Below are positions 25,931-39,980 of a stretch of 64,000 nucleotides of DNA, in pieces. The notes under the pieces are model-generated. The model saw nothing but the letters and a program-made list of their open reading frames with translations, was not told the origin of the DNA and did no database searches. The first letter of the stretch is position 1, and every line of letters starts with the position of its first letter. A program made the position numbers and the translations under genes. The stretch is from Calliopsis andreniformis (taxonomy: Eukaryota; Arthropoda; Insecta; Hymenoptera; Andrenidae). The stretch spans positions 2,232,001-2,296,000 of the forward strand of contig NW_027480481.1 in the NCBI RefSeq assembly GCF_051401765.1, in the 5' to 3' direction.

Positions 25931-28287
25931 CCTGAATCCTCAATCTTCAGCCGTCAGTCCTCAACAATCAATTCTCAATCCTCAATCCTCAATCTTCAAT
26001 CCTCAATCCTCAATCCGCAATCCTCAATCCTCAATCTTCAATCCTCAATACTCAATCTTCAATCCTCAATCCTCAATCCTCAATCCTCAATCCTCAATCC
26101 TCAATCCTGAATACTCAATCCTCAATCGTCAATCTTCAATCCTCAATACTCAATCTTCAATACTCAATCCTCAATCCTCAATCGTCAATCCTCATTCTTC
26201 AATCCTCAATACCCAATCCTCAATTTTCAATCCTCAATACTCAATCCTCAATCCTCAATACTCAATCGTCAACCCTCAATCCTCAATCCTCAATCCTCAA
26301 TGTTCAATCCTCAATCACCAATCCTCAACCCTCAATCTTCAATACTCAATACTCAATCTTCAATCCTCAATCCTCAATCCTCAATCCTCAATCCTCAGTC
26401 CACAATCTTCATTCCTCAATCCTCAATCCCCAATCCTCAATCCTCAATCCTCAATCCTCAACCGTCAATCTTCAATCCTCATTACTCAATCTTCAATCCT
26501 CAATCCTCAATCCTCAATCGTCAATCCTCAATCCTCAATCGTCAATCCTCATTCTTCAATCCTCAATACCCAATCCTCAATCTTCAATCCTCAATACTCA
26601 ATCCTCAATCCTCAATCCTCAATCCTCAATCCTCAATCCTCAAACTTCAATCCTCAGTCCCAAATCCCCAATCCTCAATACTCAATCCTAAATCCTCAAT
26701 CTTCAATCCTCAATACTCGATCTTCAATCCTCAATCCTCAATCCTCAATCCTCAGTCCTCATTGTTCAATACTCAATAACCGATCCTCAATCCCCAGTCC
26801 TCAATCTTCAATCCTCAATGGTCAATCCTCAATCCTCAATGGTCAATCCTCAATCCTCAGTCCCCAGTCCTCAATCCTCAATCCTCAACCCTCAAACCTC
26901 AATCCTCAACCGTCAGTCCTCGTCCTCAATCGCAAACACTCAATCCTCAATCCTCAATCTTCAATCCTCAATACCCAATATTCAATACCCAATCCTCAGT
27001 CTTCAATCCTCAATCCTCAATCCTCAAATCTCAATCCTCAATCCTCAGTCCTCAGTCCTCAAACCTCAATCCTCAACCCTGAGCCCTCATCCTCAATCCT
27101 CAATCCTCAATCCTCAATCCTCAGCCTTCAATCCTCAATACTCAACCTTCAATAACCAATCCTCAATCCTCAATCCTCAATACTCAATACTCAATCGTCA
27201 ATCCTCAATCCCCAATCCTCAATCTCCAATAATCAATCCTCAATCCCCAATCCTCAACCCTCAATCTTCAATACTCAATACTCAATCTTCAATCCTCAAT
27301 CCTCAATCCTCAATCCTCAATCCTCAGTCCACAATCCACAATCTTCAATCGTCAATACTCAGCCTTCAATCCTCAATCCTCAATTCTCAGTCCTCAATCC
27401 TCACATCTTCAATCCTCAATACTCAATCTGCAATACTCAATCCTCAATCCTCCATCCTCAACCCTCAATCCTCAAGCGTCAATCCTGTATCCTCAATCCT
27501 CAATCCTCAGACTTCAATCCTCAATTCTCAATCTTCAATCCTCAATCCTCAATTCTCAATCCTCAATACTCAATCCTCAAACCTCAATCCTCAACCGTCA
27601 GTCCTCGTCCTCAATCCTCAAACCTCAATACACAATCCTCAATATTCAATCATCAATACTCAATCTTCAATCCTCAATCCTCAAGCCTCAATCCTCAATC
27701 CTCAATATTCAGCACACAACACTCATCCATCAATCCTCAATACTCAACCATCAATCCTCAATTCTCAATACTCAATAGAATATACTGAATTCTCATGGTT
27801 GAATACTCGATCCAAAATATTCAATAAACAAGTCTCAATCCTCAAACATCAATATGCAACACTCAATCCTCAACACTCAGTCCTCTCTCTTCAATCCTCC
27901 ATCCTCAATCCTCAATCCTCAAGCGTCAATCCTCAATCCTCAATCCCTAATCCTCAACCCTCAATCGTCAGTCCTCAAACCTGAATCCCGAGTCCTCAAT
28001 CCTGAATCCTCAATCTTCAGCCCTCAGTCCTCAACAATCAATTGTCAATCCTCAATCCTCAATAGAATATCCTCAATTCACAGTTTTCAATACTCAATCC
28101 CCATAATTCAATCTTCAAATCTCAATCCACAAACATCAATTCTCATCACTCTACCCTCAACACTCAGTCCTCAATCTTCAATCCACAATCCTCAATCCTC
28201 AATACTCAATCCGCATTCTTCAATCCTCAATACCCAATCCTCAGTCTTCAATCCTCAATCTTCAAACCTCAATCCGGAATCCTCAAT
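25931..28287 (+). repeat. HOR-A unit alpha2, cluster 3, with 21-bp insertion (2,357 bp)
   Basis: The landmark ATG is at 26300. Near 26,520 a three-heptamer segment ending in TCAATCG is duplicated, adding exactly 21 bp relative to other alpha2 units. This insertion accounts for the change of the 10.4-kb offset from 10,414 to 10,393. Cassettes lie at 27772 (B) and 28059 (A). Confidence 0.86.
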
Positions 28288-30525
28288 CCTGAATCCTCAA
28301 TCTTCAGCCGTCAGTCCTCAACAATCAATTCTCAATCCCCAATCCTCAATCTTCAATCCTCAATCCTCAATCCGCAATCCTCAATCCTCAATCTTCAATC
28401 CTCAATACTCAATCTTCAATCCTCAATCCTCAATCCTCAATCCTCAATCCTCAATCCTCAATCCTGAATACTCAATCCTCAATCGTCAATCTTCAATCCT
28501 CAATACTCAATCTTCAATACTCAATCCTCAATCCTCAATCGTCAATCCTCATTCTTCAATCCTCAATACCCAATCCTCAATTTTCAATCCTCAATACTCA
28601 ATCCTCAATCCTCAATACTCAATCGTCAACCTTCAATCCTCAATCCTCAATCCTCAATGTTCAATCCTCAATCACCAATCCTCAACCCTCAATCTTCAAT
28701 ACTCAATACTCAATCTTCAGTCCTCAATCCTCAATCCTCAATCCTCAATCCTCAGTCCACAATATTCATTCCTCAATCCTCAATCCCCAATCCTCAATCC
28801 TCAATCCTCAATCCTCAACCGTCAATCTTCAATCCTCATTACTCAATCTTCAATCCTCAATCCTCAATCCTCAATCGTCAATCCTCATTCTTCAATCCTC
28901 AATACCCAATCCTCAATCTTCAATCCTCAATACTCAATCCTCAATCCTCAATCCTCAATCCTCAATCCTCAATCCTCAAACTTCAATCCTCAGTCCCAAA
29001 TCCCCAATCCTCAATACTCAATCCTAAATCCTCAATCTTCAATCCTCAATACTCGATCTTCAATCCTCAATCCTCAATCCTCAATCCTCAGTCCTCATTG
29101 TTCAATACTCAATAACCGATCCTCAACCCCAGTCCTCAATCTTCAATCCTCAATGGTCAATCCTCAATCCTCAATCGTCAATCCTCAATCCTCAGTCCCC
29201 AGTCCTCAATCCTCAATCCTCAACCCTCAAACCTCAATCCTCAACCGTCAGTCCTCGTCCTCAATCGCAAACACTCAATCCTCAATCCTCAATCTTCAAT
29301 CCTCAATACCCAATATTCAATACCCAATCCTCAGTCTTCAATCCTCAATCCTCAATCCTCAAATCTCAATCCTCAATCCTCAGTCCTCAGTCCTCAAACC
29401 TCAATCCTCAACCCTGAGCCCTCATCCTCAATCCTCAATCCTCAATCCTCAATCCTCAGTCTTCAATCCTCAATACTCAACCTTCAATAACCAATCCTCA
29501 ATCCTCAATCCTCAATACTCAATACTCAATCGTCAATCCTCAATCCCCAATCCTCAATCTCCAATAATCAATCCTCAATCCCCAATCCTCAACCCTCAAT
29601 CTTCAATACTCAATACTCAATCTTCAATCCTCAATCCTCAATCCTCAATCCTCAATCCTCAGTCCACAATCCTCAATCTTCAATCGTCAATACTCAGCCT
29701 TCAATCCTCAATCCTCAATTCTCAGTCCTCAATCCTCCCATCTTCAATCCTCAATAATCAATCTGCAATCCTCAATCCTCAATCCTCCATCCTCAACCCT
29801 CAATCCTCAAGCGTCAATCCTGTATACTCAATCCTCAATCCTCAGACTTCAATCCTCAATTCTCAATCTTCAATCCTCAATCCTCAATTCTCAATCCTCA
29901 ATACTCAATCCTCAAACCTCAATCCTCAACCGTCAGTCCTCGTCCTCAATCCTCAAACCTCAATACACAATCCTCAATATTCAATCATCAATACTCAATC
30001 TTCAATCCTCAATCCTCAAGCCTCAATGCTCAATCCTCAATATTCAGCACACAACACTCATCCATCAATCCTCAATACTCAACCATCAATCCTCAATTCT
30101 CAATACTCAATAGAATATACTGAATTCTCATGGTTGAATACTCGATCCAAAATATTCAATAAACAAGTCTCAATCCTCAAACATCAATATGCAACACTCA
30201 ATCCTCAACACTCAGTCCTCTCTCTTCAATCCTCCATCCTCAATCCTCAATCCTCAAGCGTCAATCCTCAATCCTCAATCCTCAATCCTCAACCCTCAAT
30301 CCTCAGTCCTCAAACCTGAATCCCGAGTCCTCAATCCTGAATCCTCAATCTTCAGCCCTCAGTCCTGAACAATCAATTGTCAATCCTCAATCCTCAATAG
30401 AATATCCTCAATTCACAGTTTTCAATACTCAATCCCCATAATTCAATCTTCAAATCTCAATCCACAAACATCAATTCTCATCACTCTACCCTCAACATCT
30501 CAGTCCTCAATCTTCAATCCTCAAT
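28288..30525 (+). repeat. HOR-A unit beta, cluster 3
   Basis: The landmark ATG is at 28657 and the beta one-base loss is near 29,125. Homology ends near 30,525 after the cassette at 30394. A single extra base (CAACATCTCAG) at about 30,497 distinguishes this end from the one near 20,080. Confidence 0.84.
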
Positions 30526-33500
30526 CCTCAATCCTCAATGTTCAATCCTCAATACTCAATCTTCAATCATCAACCCTCAATCCTCAATCCTCAATTCTCA
30601 GTACTCAATCGTCAATCCTCAATCCCCAATCCTCAATCTTCAATCCTCAAACCTCAATCCTCAATCCTCAATCCTCAATCCTCAATCTTCAATCCTCAAT
30701 ACTCAATATTCAATCCTCAATCCTCAATCCTCAATCCTCCCATCTTCAATCCTCAATACTCAATCTGCAATCCTCAATCCTCAATCCTCGATCCTCAGCC
30801 CTCAATACTCAAGCGTCAATACTCAATCCTCACTCCTCAATCCTCAATCTTCAATCCTCAATTCTCAATCTTCAATCCTCAATCGTCAATTCTCAACCCT
30901 CAATACTCAATCCTCAAACCTCAACCCTCAACCGACTTTCCTCGTCCTCAAACCTCAAACCTCAATCCACAATCCTCAATATTCAATCATCAATACTCAA
31001 TCTTCAATCCTCAATCCTCAATCCTCAATCCTCAATCCTCAATCCTCAATATTCAACACACAACCCTCATCCATCAATCCTCAATACTCAACCATCAATC
31101 CTCGATTCTCAATACTCAAAGGAATATACTGAATTCTCATGGTTGAATATTCAATCCAAAATATTCAATAATCAAATCTCAATCCTCAAACATCAATCCT
31201 CAACACTCAATCCTCTACACTCAGTCCTCTCTCTCCAATCCTCAGTCCTCAATCCTCAATCCTCAATTTTCAATCCTCAGTCCCCAGTCCTCAATCTTCA
31301 ACCCTCAATCCTCAACCCTCAATCCTCGATCCTCAGTCCTCAATCCTCAATGCTCAATCCTCAATGCTCAATCCGCAATACCCAAAACTCAATCTTCAAT
31401 CGTCAATCCTCAATCCTCAATCCTTAATACTCAATCCTCTATCCTCAGTCCTCAAACCTTAATCCTGAATCCACAATCCTGAAACCTCAATCTTCAGCCC
31501 TCAGTCCTCAACAATCAGTTGTCAATCCTCAATCCCCAATGGAATATCATGAATTCACAGTTTTCAATACTCAATACTCAATCTGCAATCTTCAAATCTC
31601 TATCCACAAACATCAATACTCATCACTCAACACTCAACACTCCGTTCCCAGTCCTCAATCTTCAATCCTCAATCCTCGATCCTCAATCCACAATCCTCAA
31701 TTTTCTATCCTCAATACTCAATCTTCAATCCTCATTGCTCAATCCTCAATCCTCAATCCTCAGTCCTCAATCCACAATCCTCAATCCTCAGACCTCAATC
31801 CTCAATCGTCAGCCCGCGTCCTCAATCCTCAACACTCAATCCTCAATCCTCATTCTTCAATCCTCAATACCCAATCCTCAATACCCAATCCTCAATCTTC
31901 AATCCTCAATACTCAATCCTCAATCCTCAATCCTCAATCCACAATCCTCAAAATTCCATCCTCAGCCCCAAGTCCTCAATCCTCAATACTCAATCCTCAA
32001 TGCTCAATCTTCAATCCTCAATACTCAATCTGCAATCCTCAATCCTTAATCCTCAATCCTCAACCCTCAATCCTCAAGCGTCAATCCTCAATTCTCAATC
32101 CTCAATACTCAACCTTCAATCCTCAATTCTCAATCTTCAATCCTCAATCCTCAATTCTCAATCCTCAATACTCAATCCTCAAACCTCGATCCTCATTCTT
32201 CAATCCTCAATACCCGATCCTCAATCCCCAGTCCTCAATCTTCAATCCTCAATGGTCAATCCTCAATCCTCAATCCTCAGTCCTCAATCCTCAATCCTCA
32301 ACCCTCAAACGTCAATCCTCAACCGTCAGTACTCGTCCTCAATCGTCAACACTCAATCCTCAATCCTCAATCTTCAATCCTCAATACTCAATATTTAATA
32401 CGCAATCTTCAATCTTCAATCCTCAATCTTCAATCCTCAATCCTCAATCCTCAATACTCAATCCGCATTCTTCAATCCTCAATACCCAATCCTCAGTCTT
32501 CAATGCTCAATCTTCAAACCTCAATCCGGAATCCTCAATCCTGAATCCTCAATCTTCAGCCGTCAGTCCTCAACAATCAATTCTCAATCCTCAATCCTCA
32601 ATCTTCAATCCTCAATCCTCAATCCGCAATCCTCAATCCTCAATCTTCAATCCTCAATACTCAATCTTCAATCCTCAATCCTCAATCCTCAATCCTCAAT
32701 CCTCAATCCTCAATCCTGAATACTCAATCCTCAATCGTCAATCTTCAATCCTCAATACTCAATCTTCAATCCTCATTCCTCAATCCTCAATCGTCAATCC
32801 TCATTCTTCAATCCTCAATACCCAATCCTCATTCTACAATCCTCAATACTCAATCCTCAATCCTCAATCCTCAATCCACAATCCTCAAAATTCAATCCTC
32901 AGTCCCAAATCCTCAATCCTCAATACTCAATCCTCAATCCTCAATCTTCAATCCTCAATACTCAATCTTCAATCCGCAATCCTCAATCCTCAATCCTCAA
33001 TCCTCATTCTTCAATCCTCAATACCCGATCCTCAATCCCCAGCCCTCAATCTTCAATCGTCAATGGTCAATCCTCAATCCTCAATCCTCAGTCCTCGATC
33101 CTCAACCCTCAAACCTCAATCCTCAACCCTCAGCCCTCATCCTCAATCCTCAATCCTCAATCCTCAATCCTCAATCCCCAACACTCAATACTCAACCCTC
33201 AGTAGTCAACCCTCAATGCTCAATCCTCAATCCTCAATCTTCAATCCTCAATCCTCAATCTTCAATCCTCAATTCTCTGTCCTCAATCCTCTATCCTCAA
33301 TCCTCAATCCTCAATCCTCAATCCTCAATCCTCAATCCTCAATCCTCAATTGTCAATCCTCAATCCTCAGCCATCAATCCTCAATTCTCAATCCCCAATC
33401 ATCAATCATCAATCCTCAATCCTCAATCTTCAATCCTCAATACTCAATCTTCAATCCTCAGACCTCGATCCTCAATCCTCAATATTCAATTAACAATCCT

Positions 33501-34008
33501 GGATTCTGAAACCTCAAGCCACAACCCTCAGTACTCAATCCTCAATCTTCAATCCTCATACCTCTACCATCAATCCTCATTACTTAATTCTCAATCCTCA
33601 ATCCTCAATGCTCAATAGAAAATCCTCAATTCTCTGTTTTCAATACTCAACCCTCAATCTTTAATTTTCAAATCTCAGTTCAGAGACATCAATCCTCAAC
33701 ACTCTGTCCTCAACACTCAGTCCCCAATCTTCAATCATCAAATCTCAATTCATTATCTTCAGTCATCAATCCTCAGTCCACAACATTCAATCCTCAATAA
33801 TCAACACTCAATCCTCAATCCTCAATCCTCAATCCTCAATCCTCAACCCTCAATCCTCGATCCTCAGTCCTCAATCCTCAATGCTCAATCCTCAATGCTC
33901 AATCCGCAATACCCAATCCTCAATCTTCAATCCTCAATCCTCAATCCTCAATCCTTAATACTCAATCCCCTATCCTCAGTCCTCAAACCTTAATCCTGAA
34001 TCCACAAT
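30526..34008 (+). repeat. Linker M, copy 2
   Basis: It is a near-identical copy of 20111-23594, offset 10,414-10,415, with scattered substitutions and one-base indels (for example ATTCAATCATC near 30,980 against ATTCAATCAATC near 20,570). Cassettes lie at 31116 (B), 31536 (A) and 33612 (D). No gene is seen. Confidence 0.86.
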
Positions 34009-36344
34009 CCTGAATCCTCAATCTTCAGCCCTCAGTCCTCAACAATCAGTTGTCAATCCTCAATCCTCAATCTTCAATCCTCAATCCTCAATCAGCAATC
34101 CTCAATCCTCAATCTTCAATCCTCAATACTCAACCTTCAATCCTCAATCCTCAATCCTCAATCCTCAATCCTCAATGCTCAATACTCAATCCTCAATCCT
34201 CAATCGTCAATCTTCAATCCTCAATACTCAATCTTCAATACTCAATCCTCAATCCTCAATCGTCAATCCTCATTCTTCAATCCTCAATACCCAATCCTCA
34301 ATTTTCAATCCTCAATACTCAATCCTCAATCCTCAATACTCAATCGTCAACCCTCAATCCTCAATCCTCAATCCTCAATGTTCAATCCTCAATCACCAAT
34401 CCTCAACCCTCAATCTTCAATACTCAATACTCAATCTTCAATCCTCAATCCTCAATCCTCAATCCTCAATCCTCAGTCCACAATCTTCATTCCTCAATCC
34501 TCAATCCCCAATCCTCAATCCTCAATCCTCAATCCTCAACCGTCAATCTTCAATCCTCATTACTCAATCTTCAATCCTCAATCCTCAATCCTCAATCGTC
34601 AATCCTCATTCTTCAATCCTCAATACCCAATCCTCAATCTTCAATCCTCAATACTCAATCCTCAATCCTCAATCCTCAATCCTCAATCCTCAATCCTCAA
34701 ACTTCAATCCTCAGTCCCAAATCCCCAATCCTCAATACTCAATCCTAAATCCTCAATCTTCAATCCTCAATACTCGATCTTCAATCCTCAATCCTCAATC
34801 CTCAATCCTCAGTCCTCATTGTTCAATACTCAATAACCGATCCTCAATCCCCAGTCCTCAATCTTCAATCCTCAATGGTCAATCCTCAATCCTCAATTGT
34901 CAATCCTCAATCCTCAGTCCCCAGTCCTCAATCCTCAATCCTCAACCCTCAAACCTCAATCCTCAACCGTCAGTCCTCGTCCTCAATCGCAAACACTCAA
35001 TCCTCAATCCTCAATCTTCAATCCTCAATACCCAATATTCAATACCCAATCCTCAGTCTTCAATCCTCAATCCTCAATCCTCAAATGTCAATCCTCAATC
35101 CTCAGTCCTCAGTCCTCAAACCTCAATCCTCAACCCTGAGCCCTCATCCTCAATCCTCAATCCTCAATCCTCAATCCTCAGCCTTCAATCCTCAATACTC
35201 AACCTTCAATAACCAATCCTCAATCCTCAATCCTCAATACTCAATACTCAATCGTCAATCCTCAATCCCCAATCCTCAATCTCCAATAATCAATCCTCAA
35301 TCCCCAATCCTCAACCCTCAATCTTCAATACTCAATACTCAATCTTCAATCCTCAATCCTCAATCCTCAATCCTCAATCCTCAGTCCACAATCCTCAATC
35401 TTCAATCGTCAATACTCAGCCTTCAATCCTCAATCCTCAATTCTCAGTCCTCAATCCTCCCATCTTCAATCCTCAATACTCAATCCGCAATACTCAATCC
35501 TCAATCCTCCATCCTCAACCCTCAATCCTCAAGCTTCAATCCTGTATCCTCAATCCTCAATCCTCAGACTTCAATCCTCAATTCTCAATCTTCAATCCTC
35601 AATCCTCAATTCTCAATCCTCAATACTCAATCCTCAAACCTCAATCCTCAACCGTCAGTCCTCGTCCTCAATCCTCAAACCTCAATACACAATCCTCAAT
35701 ATTCAATCATCAATACTCAATCTTCAATCCTCAATCCTCAAGCCTCAATCCTCAATCCTCAATATTCAGCACACAACACTCATCCATCAATCCTCAATAC
35801 TCAACCATCAATCCTCAATTCTCAATACTCAATAGAATATACTGAATTCTCATGGTTGAATACTCGATCCAAAATATTCAATAAACAAGTCTCAATCCTC
35901 AAACATCAATATGCAACACTCAATCCTCAACACTCAGTCCTCTCTCTTCAATCCTCCATCCTCAATCCTCAATCCTCAAGCGTCAATCCTCAATCCTCAA
36001 TCCCTAATCCTCAACCCTCAATCCTCAGTCCTCAAACCTGAATCCCGAGTCCTCAATCCTGAATCCTCAATCTTCAGCCCTCAGTCCTCAACAATCAATT
36101 GTCAATCCTCAATCCTCAATAGAATATCCTCAATTCACAGTTTTCAATACTCAATCCCCATAATTCAATCTTCAAATCTCAATCCACAAACATCAATTCT
36201 GATCACTCTACCCTCAACACTCAGTCCTCAATCTTCAATCCTCAATCCTCAATCCTCAATACTCAATCCGCATTCTTCAATCCTCAATACCCAATCCTCA
36301 GTCTTCAATCCTCAATCTTCAAACCTCAATCCGGAATCCTCAAT
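34009..36344 (+). repeat. HOR-A unit alpha1, cluster 4 (2,336 bp)
   Basis: The landmark ATG is at 34378, exactly 10,414 bp after cluster 3 alpha1. AAGCTT at 35531-35536 and AAATGTC near 35,084 confirm the subtype. Cassettes lie at 35829 (B) and 36116 (A). Confidence 0.87.
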
Positions 36345-38680
36345 CCTGAATCCTCAATCTTCAGCCGTCAGTCCTCAACAATCAATTCTCAATCCTCAAT
36401 CCTCAATCTTCAATCCTCAATCCTCAATCCGCAATCCTCAATCCTCAATCTTCAATCCTCAATACTCAATCTTCAATCCTCAATCCTCAATCCTCAATCC
36501 TCAATCCTCAATCCTCAATCCTGAATACTCAATCCTCAATCGTCAATCTTCAATCCTCAATACTCAATCTTCAATACTCAATCCTCAATCCTCAATCGTC
36601 AATCCTCATTCTTCAATCCTCAATACCCAATCCTCAATTTTCAATCCTCAATACTCAATCCTCAATCCTCAATACTCAATCGTCAACCCTCAATCCTCAA
36701 TCCTCAATCCTCAATGTTCAATCCTCAATCACCAATCCTCAACCCTCAATCTTCAATACTCAATACTCAATCTTCAATCCTCAATCCTCAATCCTCAATC
36801 CTCAATCCTCAGTCCACAATCTTCATTCCTCAATCCTCAATCCCCAATCCTCAATCCTCAATCCTCAATCCTCAACCGTCAATCTTCAATCCTCATTACT
36901 CAATCTTCAATCCTCAATCCTCAATCCTCAATCGTCAATCCTCATTCTTCAATCCTCAATACCCAATCCTCAATCTTCAATCCTCAATACTCAATCCTCA
37001 ATCCTCAATCCTCAATCCTCAATCCTCAATCCTCAAACTTCAATCCTCAGTCCCAAATCCCCAATCCTCAATACTCAATCCTAAATCCTCAATCTTCAAT
37101 CCTCAATACTCGATCTTCAATCCTCAATCCTCAATCCTCAATCCTCAGTCCTCATTGTTCAATACTCAATAACCGATCCTCAATCCCCAGTCCTCAATCT
37201 TCAATCCTCAATGGTCAATCCTCAATCCTCAATGGTCAATCCTCAATCCTCAGTCCCCAGTCCTCAATCCTCAATCCTCAACCCTCAAACCTCAATCCTC
37301 AACCGTCAGTCCTCGTCCTCAATCGCAAACACTCAATCCTCAATCCTCAATCTTCAATCCTCAATACCCAATATTCAATACCCAATCCTCAGTCTTCAAT
37401 CCTCAATCCTCAATCCTCAAATCTCAATCCTCAATCCTCAGTCCTCAGTCCTCAAACCTCAATCCTCAACCCTGAGCCCTCATCCTCAATCCTCAATCCT
37501 CAATCCTCAATCCTCAGCCTTCAATCCTCAATACTCAACATTCAATAACCAATCCTCAATCCTCAATCCTCAATACTCAATACTCAATCGTCAATCCTCA
37601 ATCCCCAATCCTCAATCTCCAATAATCAATCCTCAATCCCCAATCCTCAACCCTCAATCTTCAATACTCAATACTCAATCTTCAATCCTCAATCCACAAT
37701 CCTCAATCCTCAATCCTCAGTCCACAATCCACAATCTTCAATCGTCAATACTCAGCCTTCAATCCTCAATCCTCAATTCTCAGTCCTCAATCCTCCCATC
37801 TTCAATCCTCAATACTCAATCTGCAATACTCAATCCTCAATCCTCCATCCTCAACCCTCAATCCTCAAGCGTCAATCCTGTATCCTCAATCCTCAATCCT
37901 CAGACTTCAATCCTCAATTCTCAATCTTCAATCCTCAATCCTCAATTCTCAATCCTCAATACTCAATCCTCAAACCTCAATCCTCAACCGTCAGTCCTCG
38001 TCCTCAATCCTCAAACCTCAATACACAATCCTCAATATTCAATCATCAATACTCAATCTTCAATCCTCAATCCTCAAGCCTCAATCCTCAATCCTCAATA
38101 TTCAGCACACAACACTCATCCATCAATCCTCAATACTCAACCATCAATCCTCAATTCTCAATACTCAATAGAATATACTGAATTCTCATGGTTGAATACT
38201 CGATCCAAAATATTCAATAAACAAGTCTCAATCCTCAAACATCAATATGCAACACTCAATCCTCAACACTCAGTCCTCTCTCTTCAATCCTCCATCCTCA
38301 ATCCTCAATCCTCAAGCGTCAATCCTCAATCCTCAATCCCTAATCCTCAACCCTCAATCGTCAGTCCTCAAACCTGAATCCCGAGTCCTCAATCCTGAAT
38401 CCTCAATCTTCAGCCCTCAGTCCTCAACAATCAATTGTCAATCCTCAATCCTCAATAGAATATCCTCAATTCACAGTTTTCAATACTCAATCCCCATAAT
38501 TCAATCTTCAAATCTCAATCCACAAACATCAATTCTCATCACTCTACCCTCAACACTCCGCCCTCAATCTTCAATCCACAATCCTCAATCCTCAATACTC
38601 AATCCGCATTCTTCAATCCTCAATACCCAATCCTCAGTCTTCAATCCTCAATCTTCAAACCTCAATCCGGAATCCTCAAT
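36345..38680 (+). repeat. HOR-A unit alpha2, cluster 4 (2,336 bp)
   Basis: The landmark ATG is at 36714. It lacks the 21-bp insertion of the cluster 3 alpha2. Cassettes lie at 38165 (B) and 38452 (A). It carries AAATCTC near 37,420. Confidence 0.86.
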
Positions 38681-39980
38681 CCTGAATCCTCAATCTTCAG
38701 CCGTCAGTCCTCAACAATCAATTCTCAATCCCCAATCCTCAATCTTCAATCCTCAATCCTCAATCCGCAATCCTCAATCCTCAATCTTCAATCCTCAATA
38801 CTCAATCTTCAATCCTCAATCCTCAATCCTCAATCCTCAATCCTCAATCCTCAATCCTGAATACTCAATCCTCAATCGTCAATCTTCAATCCTCAATACT
38901 CAATCTTCAATACTCAATCCTCAATCCTCAATCGTCAATCCTCATTCTTCAATCCTCAATACCCAATCCTCAATTTTCAATCCTCAATACTCAATCCTCA
39001 ATCCTCAATACTCAATCGTCAACCCTCAATCCTCAATCCTCAATCCTCAATGTTCAATCCTCAATCACCAATCCTCAACCCTCAATCTTCAATACTCAAT
39101 ACTCAATCTTCAATCCTCAATCCTCAATCCTCAATCCTCAATCCTCAGTCCACAATATTCATTCCTCAATCCTCAATCCCCAATCCTCAATCCTCAATCC
39201 TCAATCCTCAACCGTCAATCTTCAATCCTCATTACTCAATCTTCAATCCTCAATCCTCAATCCTCAATCGTCAATCCTCATTCTTCAATCCTCAATACCC
39301 AATCCTCAATCTTCAATCCTCAATACTCAATCCTCATTCCTCAATCCTCAATCCTCAATCCTCAATCCTCAAACTTCAATCCTCAGTCCCAAATCCCCAA
39401 TCCTCAATACTCAATCCTAAATCCTCAATCTTCAATCCTCAATACTCGATCTTCAATCCTCAATCCTCAATCCTCAATCCTCAGACCTCATTGTTCAATA
39501 CTCAATAACCGATCCTCAACCCCAGTCCTCAATCTTCAATCCTCAATGGTCAATCCTCAATCCTCAATCGTCAATCCTCAATCCTCAGTCCCCAGTCCTC
39601 AATCCTCAATCCTCAACCCTCAAACCTCAATCCTCAACCGTCAGTCCTCGTCCTCAATCGCAAACACTCAATCCTCAATCCTCAATCTTCAATCCTCAAT
39701 ACCCAATATTCAATACCCAATCCTCAGTCTTCAATCCTCAATCCTCAATCCTCAAATCTCAATCCTCAATCCTCAGTCCTCAGTCCTCAAACCTCAATCC
39801 TCAACCCTGAGCCCTCATCCTCAATCCTCAATCCTCAATCCTCAATCCTCAGTCTTCAATCCTCAATACTCAACCTTCAATAACCAATCCTCAATCCTCA
39901 ATCCTCAATACTCAATACTCAATCGTCAATCCTCAATCCCCAATCCTCAATCTCCAATAATCAATCCTCAATCCCCAATC
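38681..39980 (+). repeat. HOR-A unit beta, cluster 4, truncated; right edge of HOR-A
   Basis: The landmark ATG is at 39050 and the beta one-base loss is near 39,518. The unit runs normally to about 39,980. There a string first seen near 39,755 (CAAATCTCAATCC and what follows) reappears at about 40,005, so the edge is a local duplication. Beyond it no HOR-A unit occurs in the window. Confidence 0.8.
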
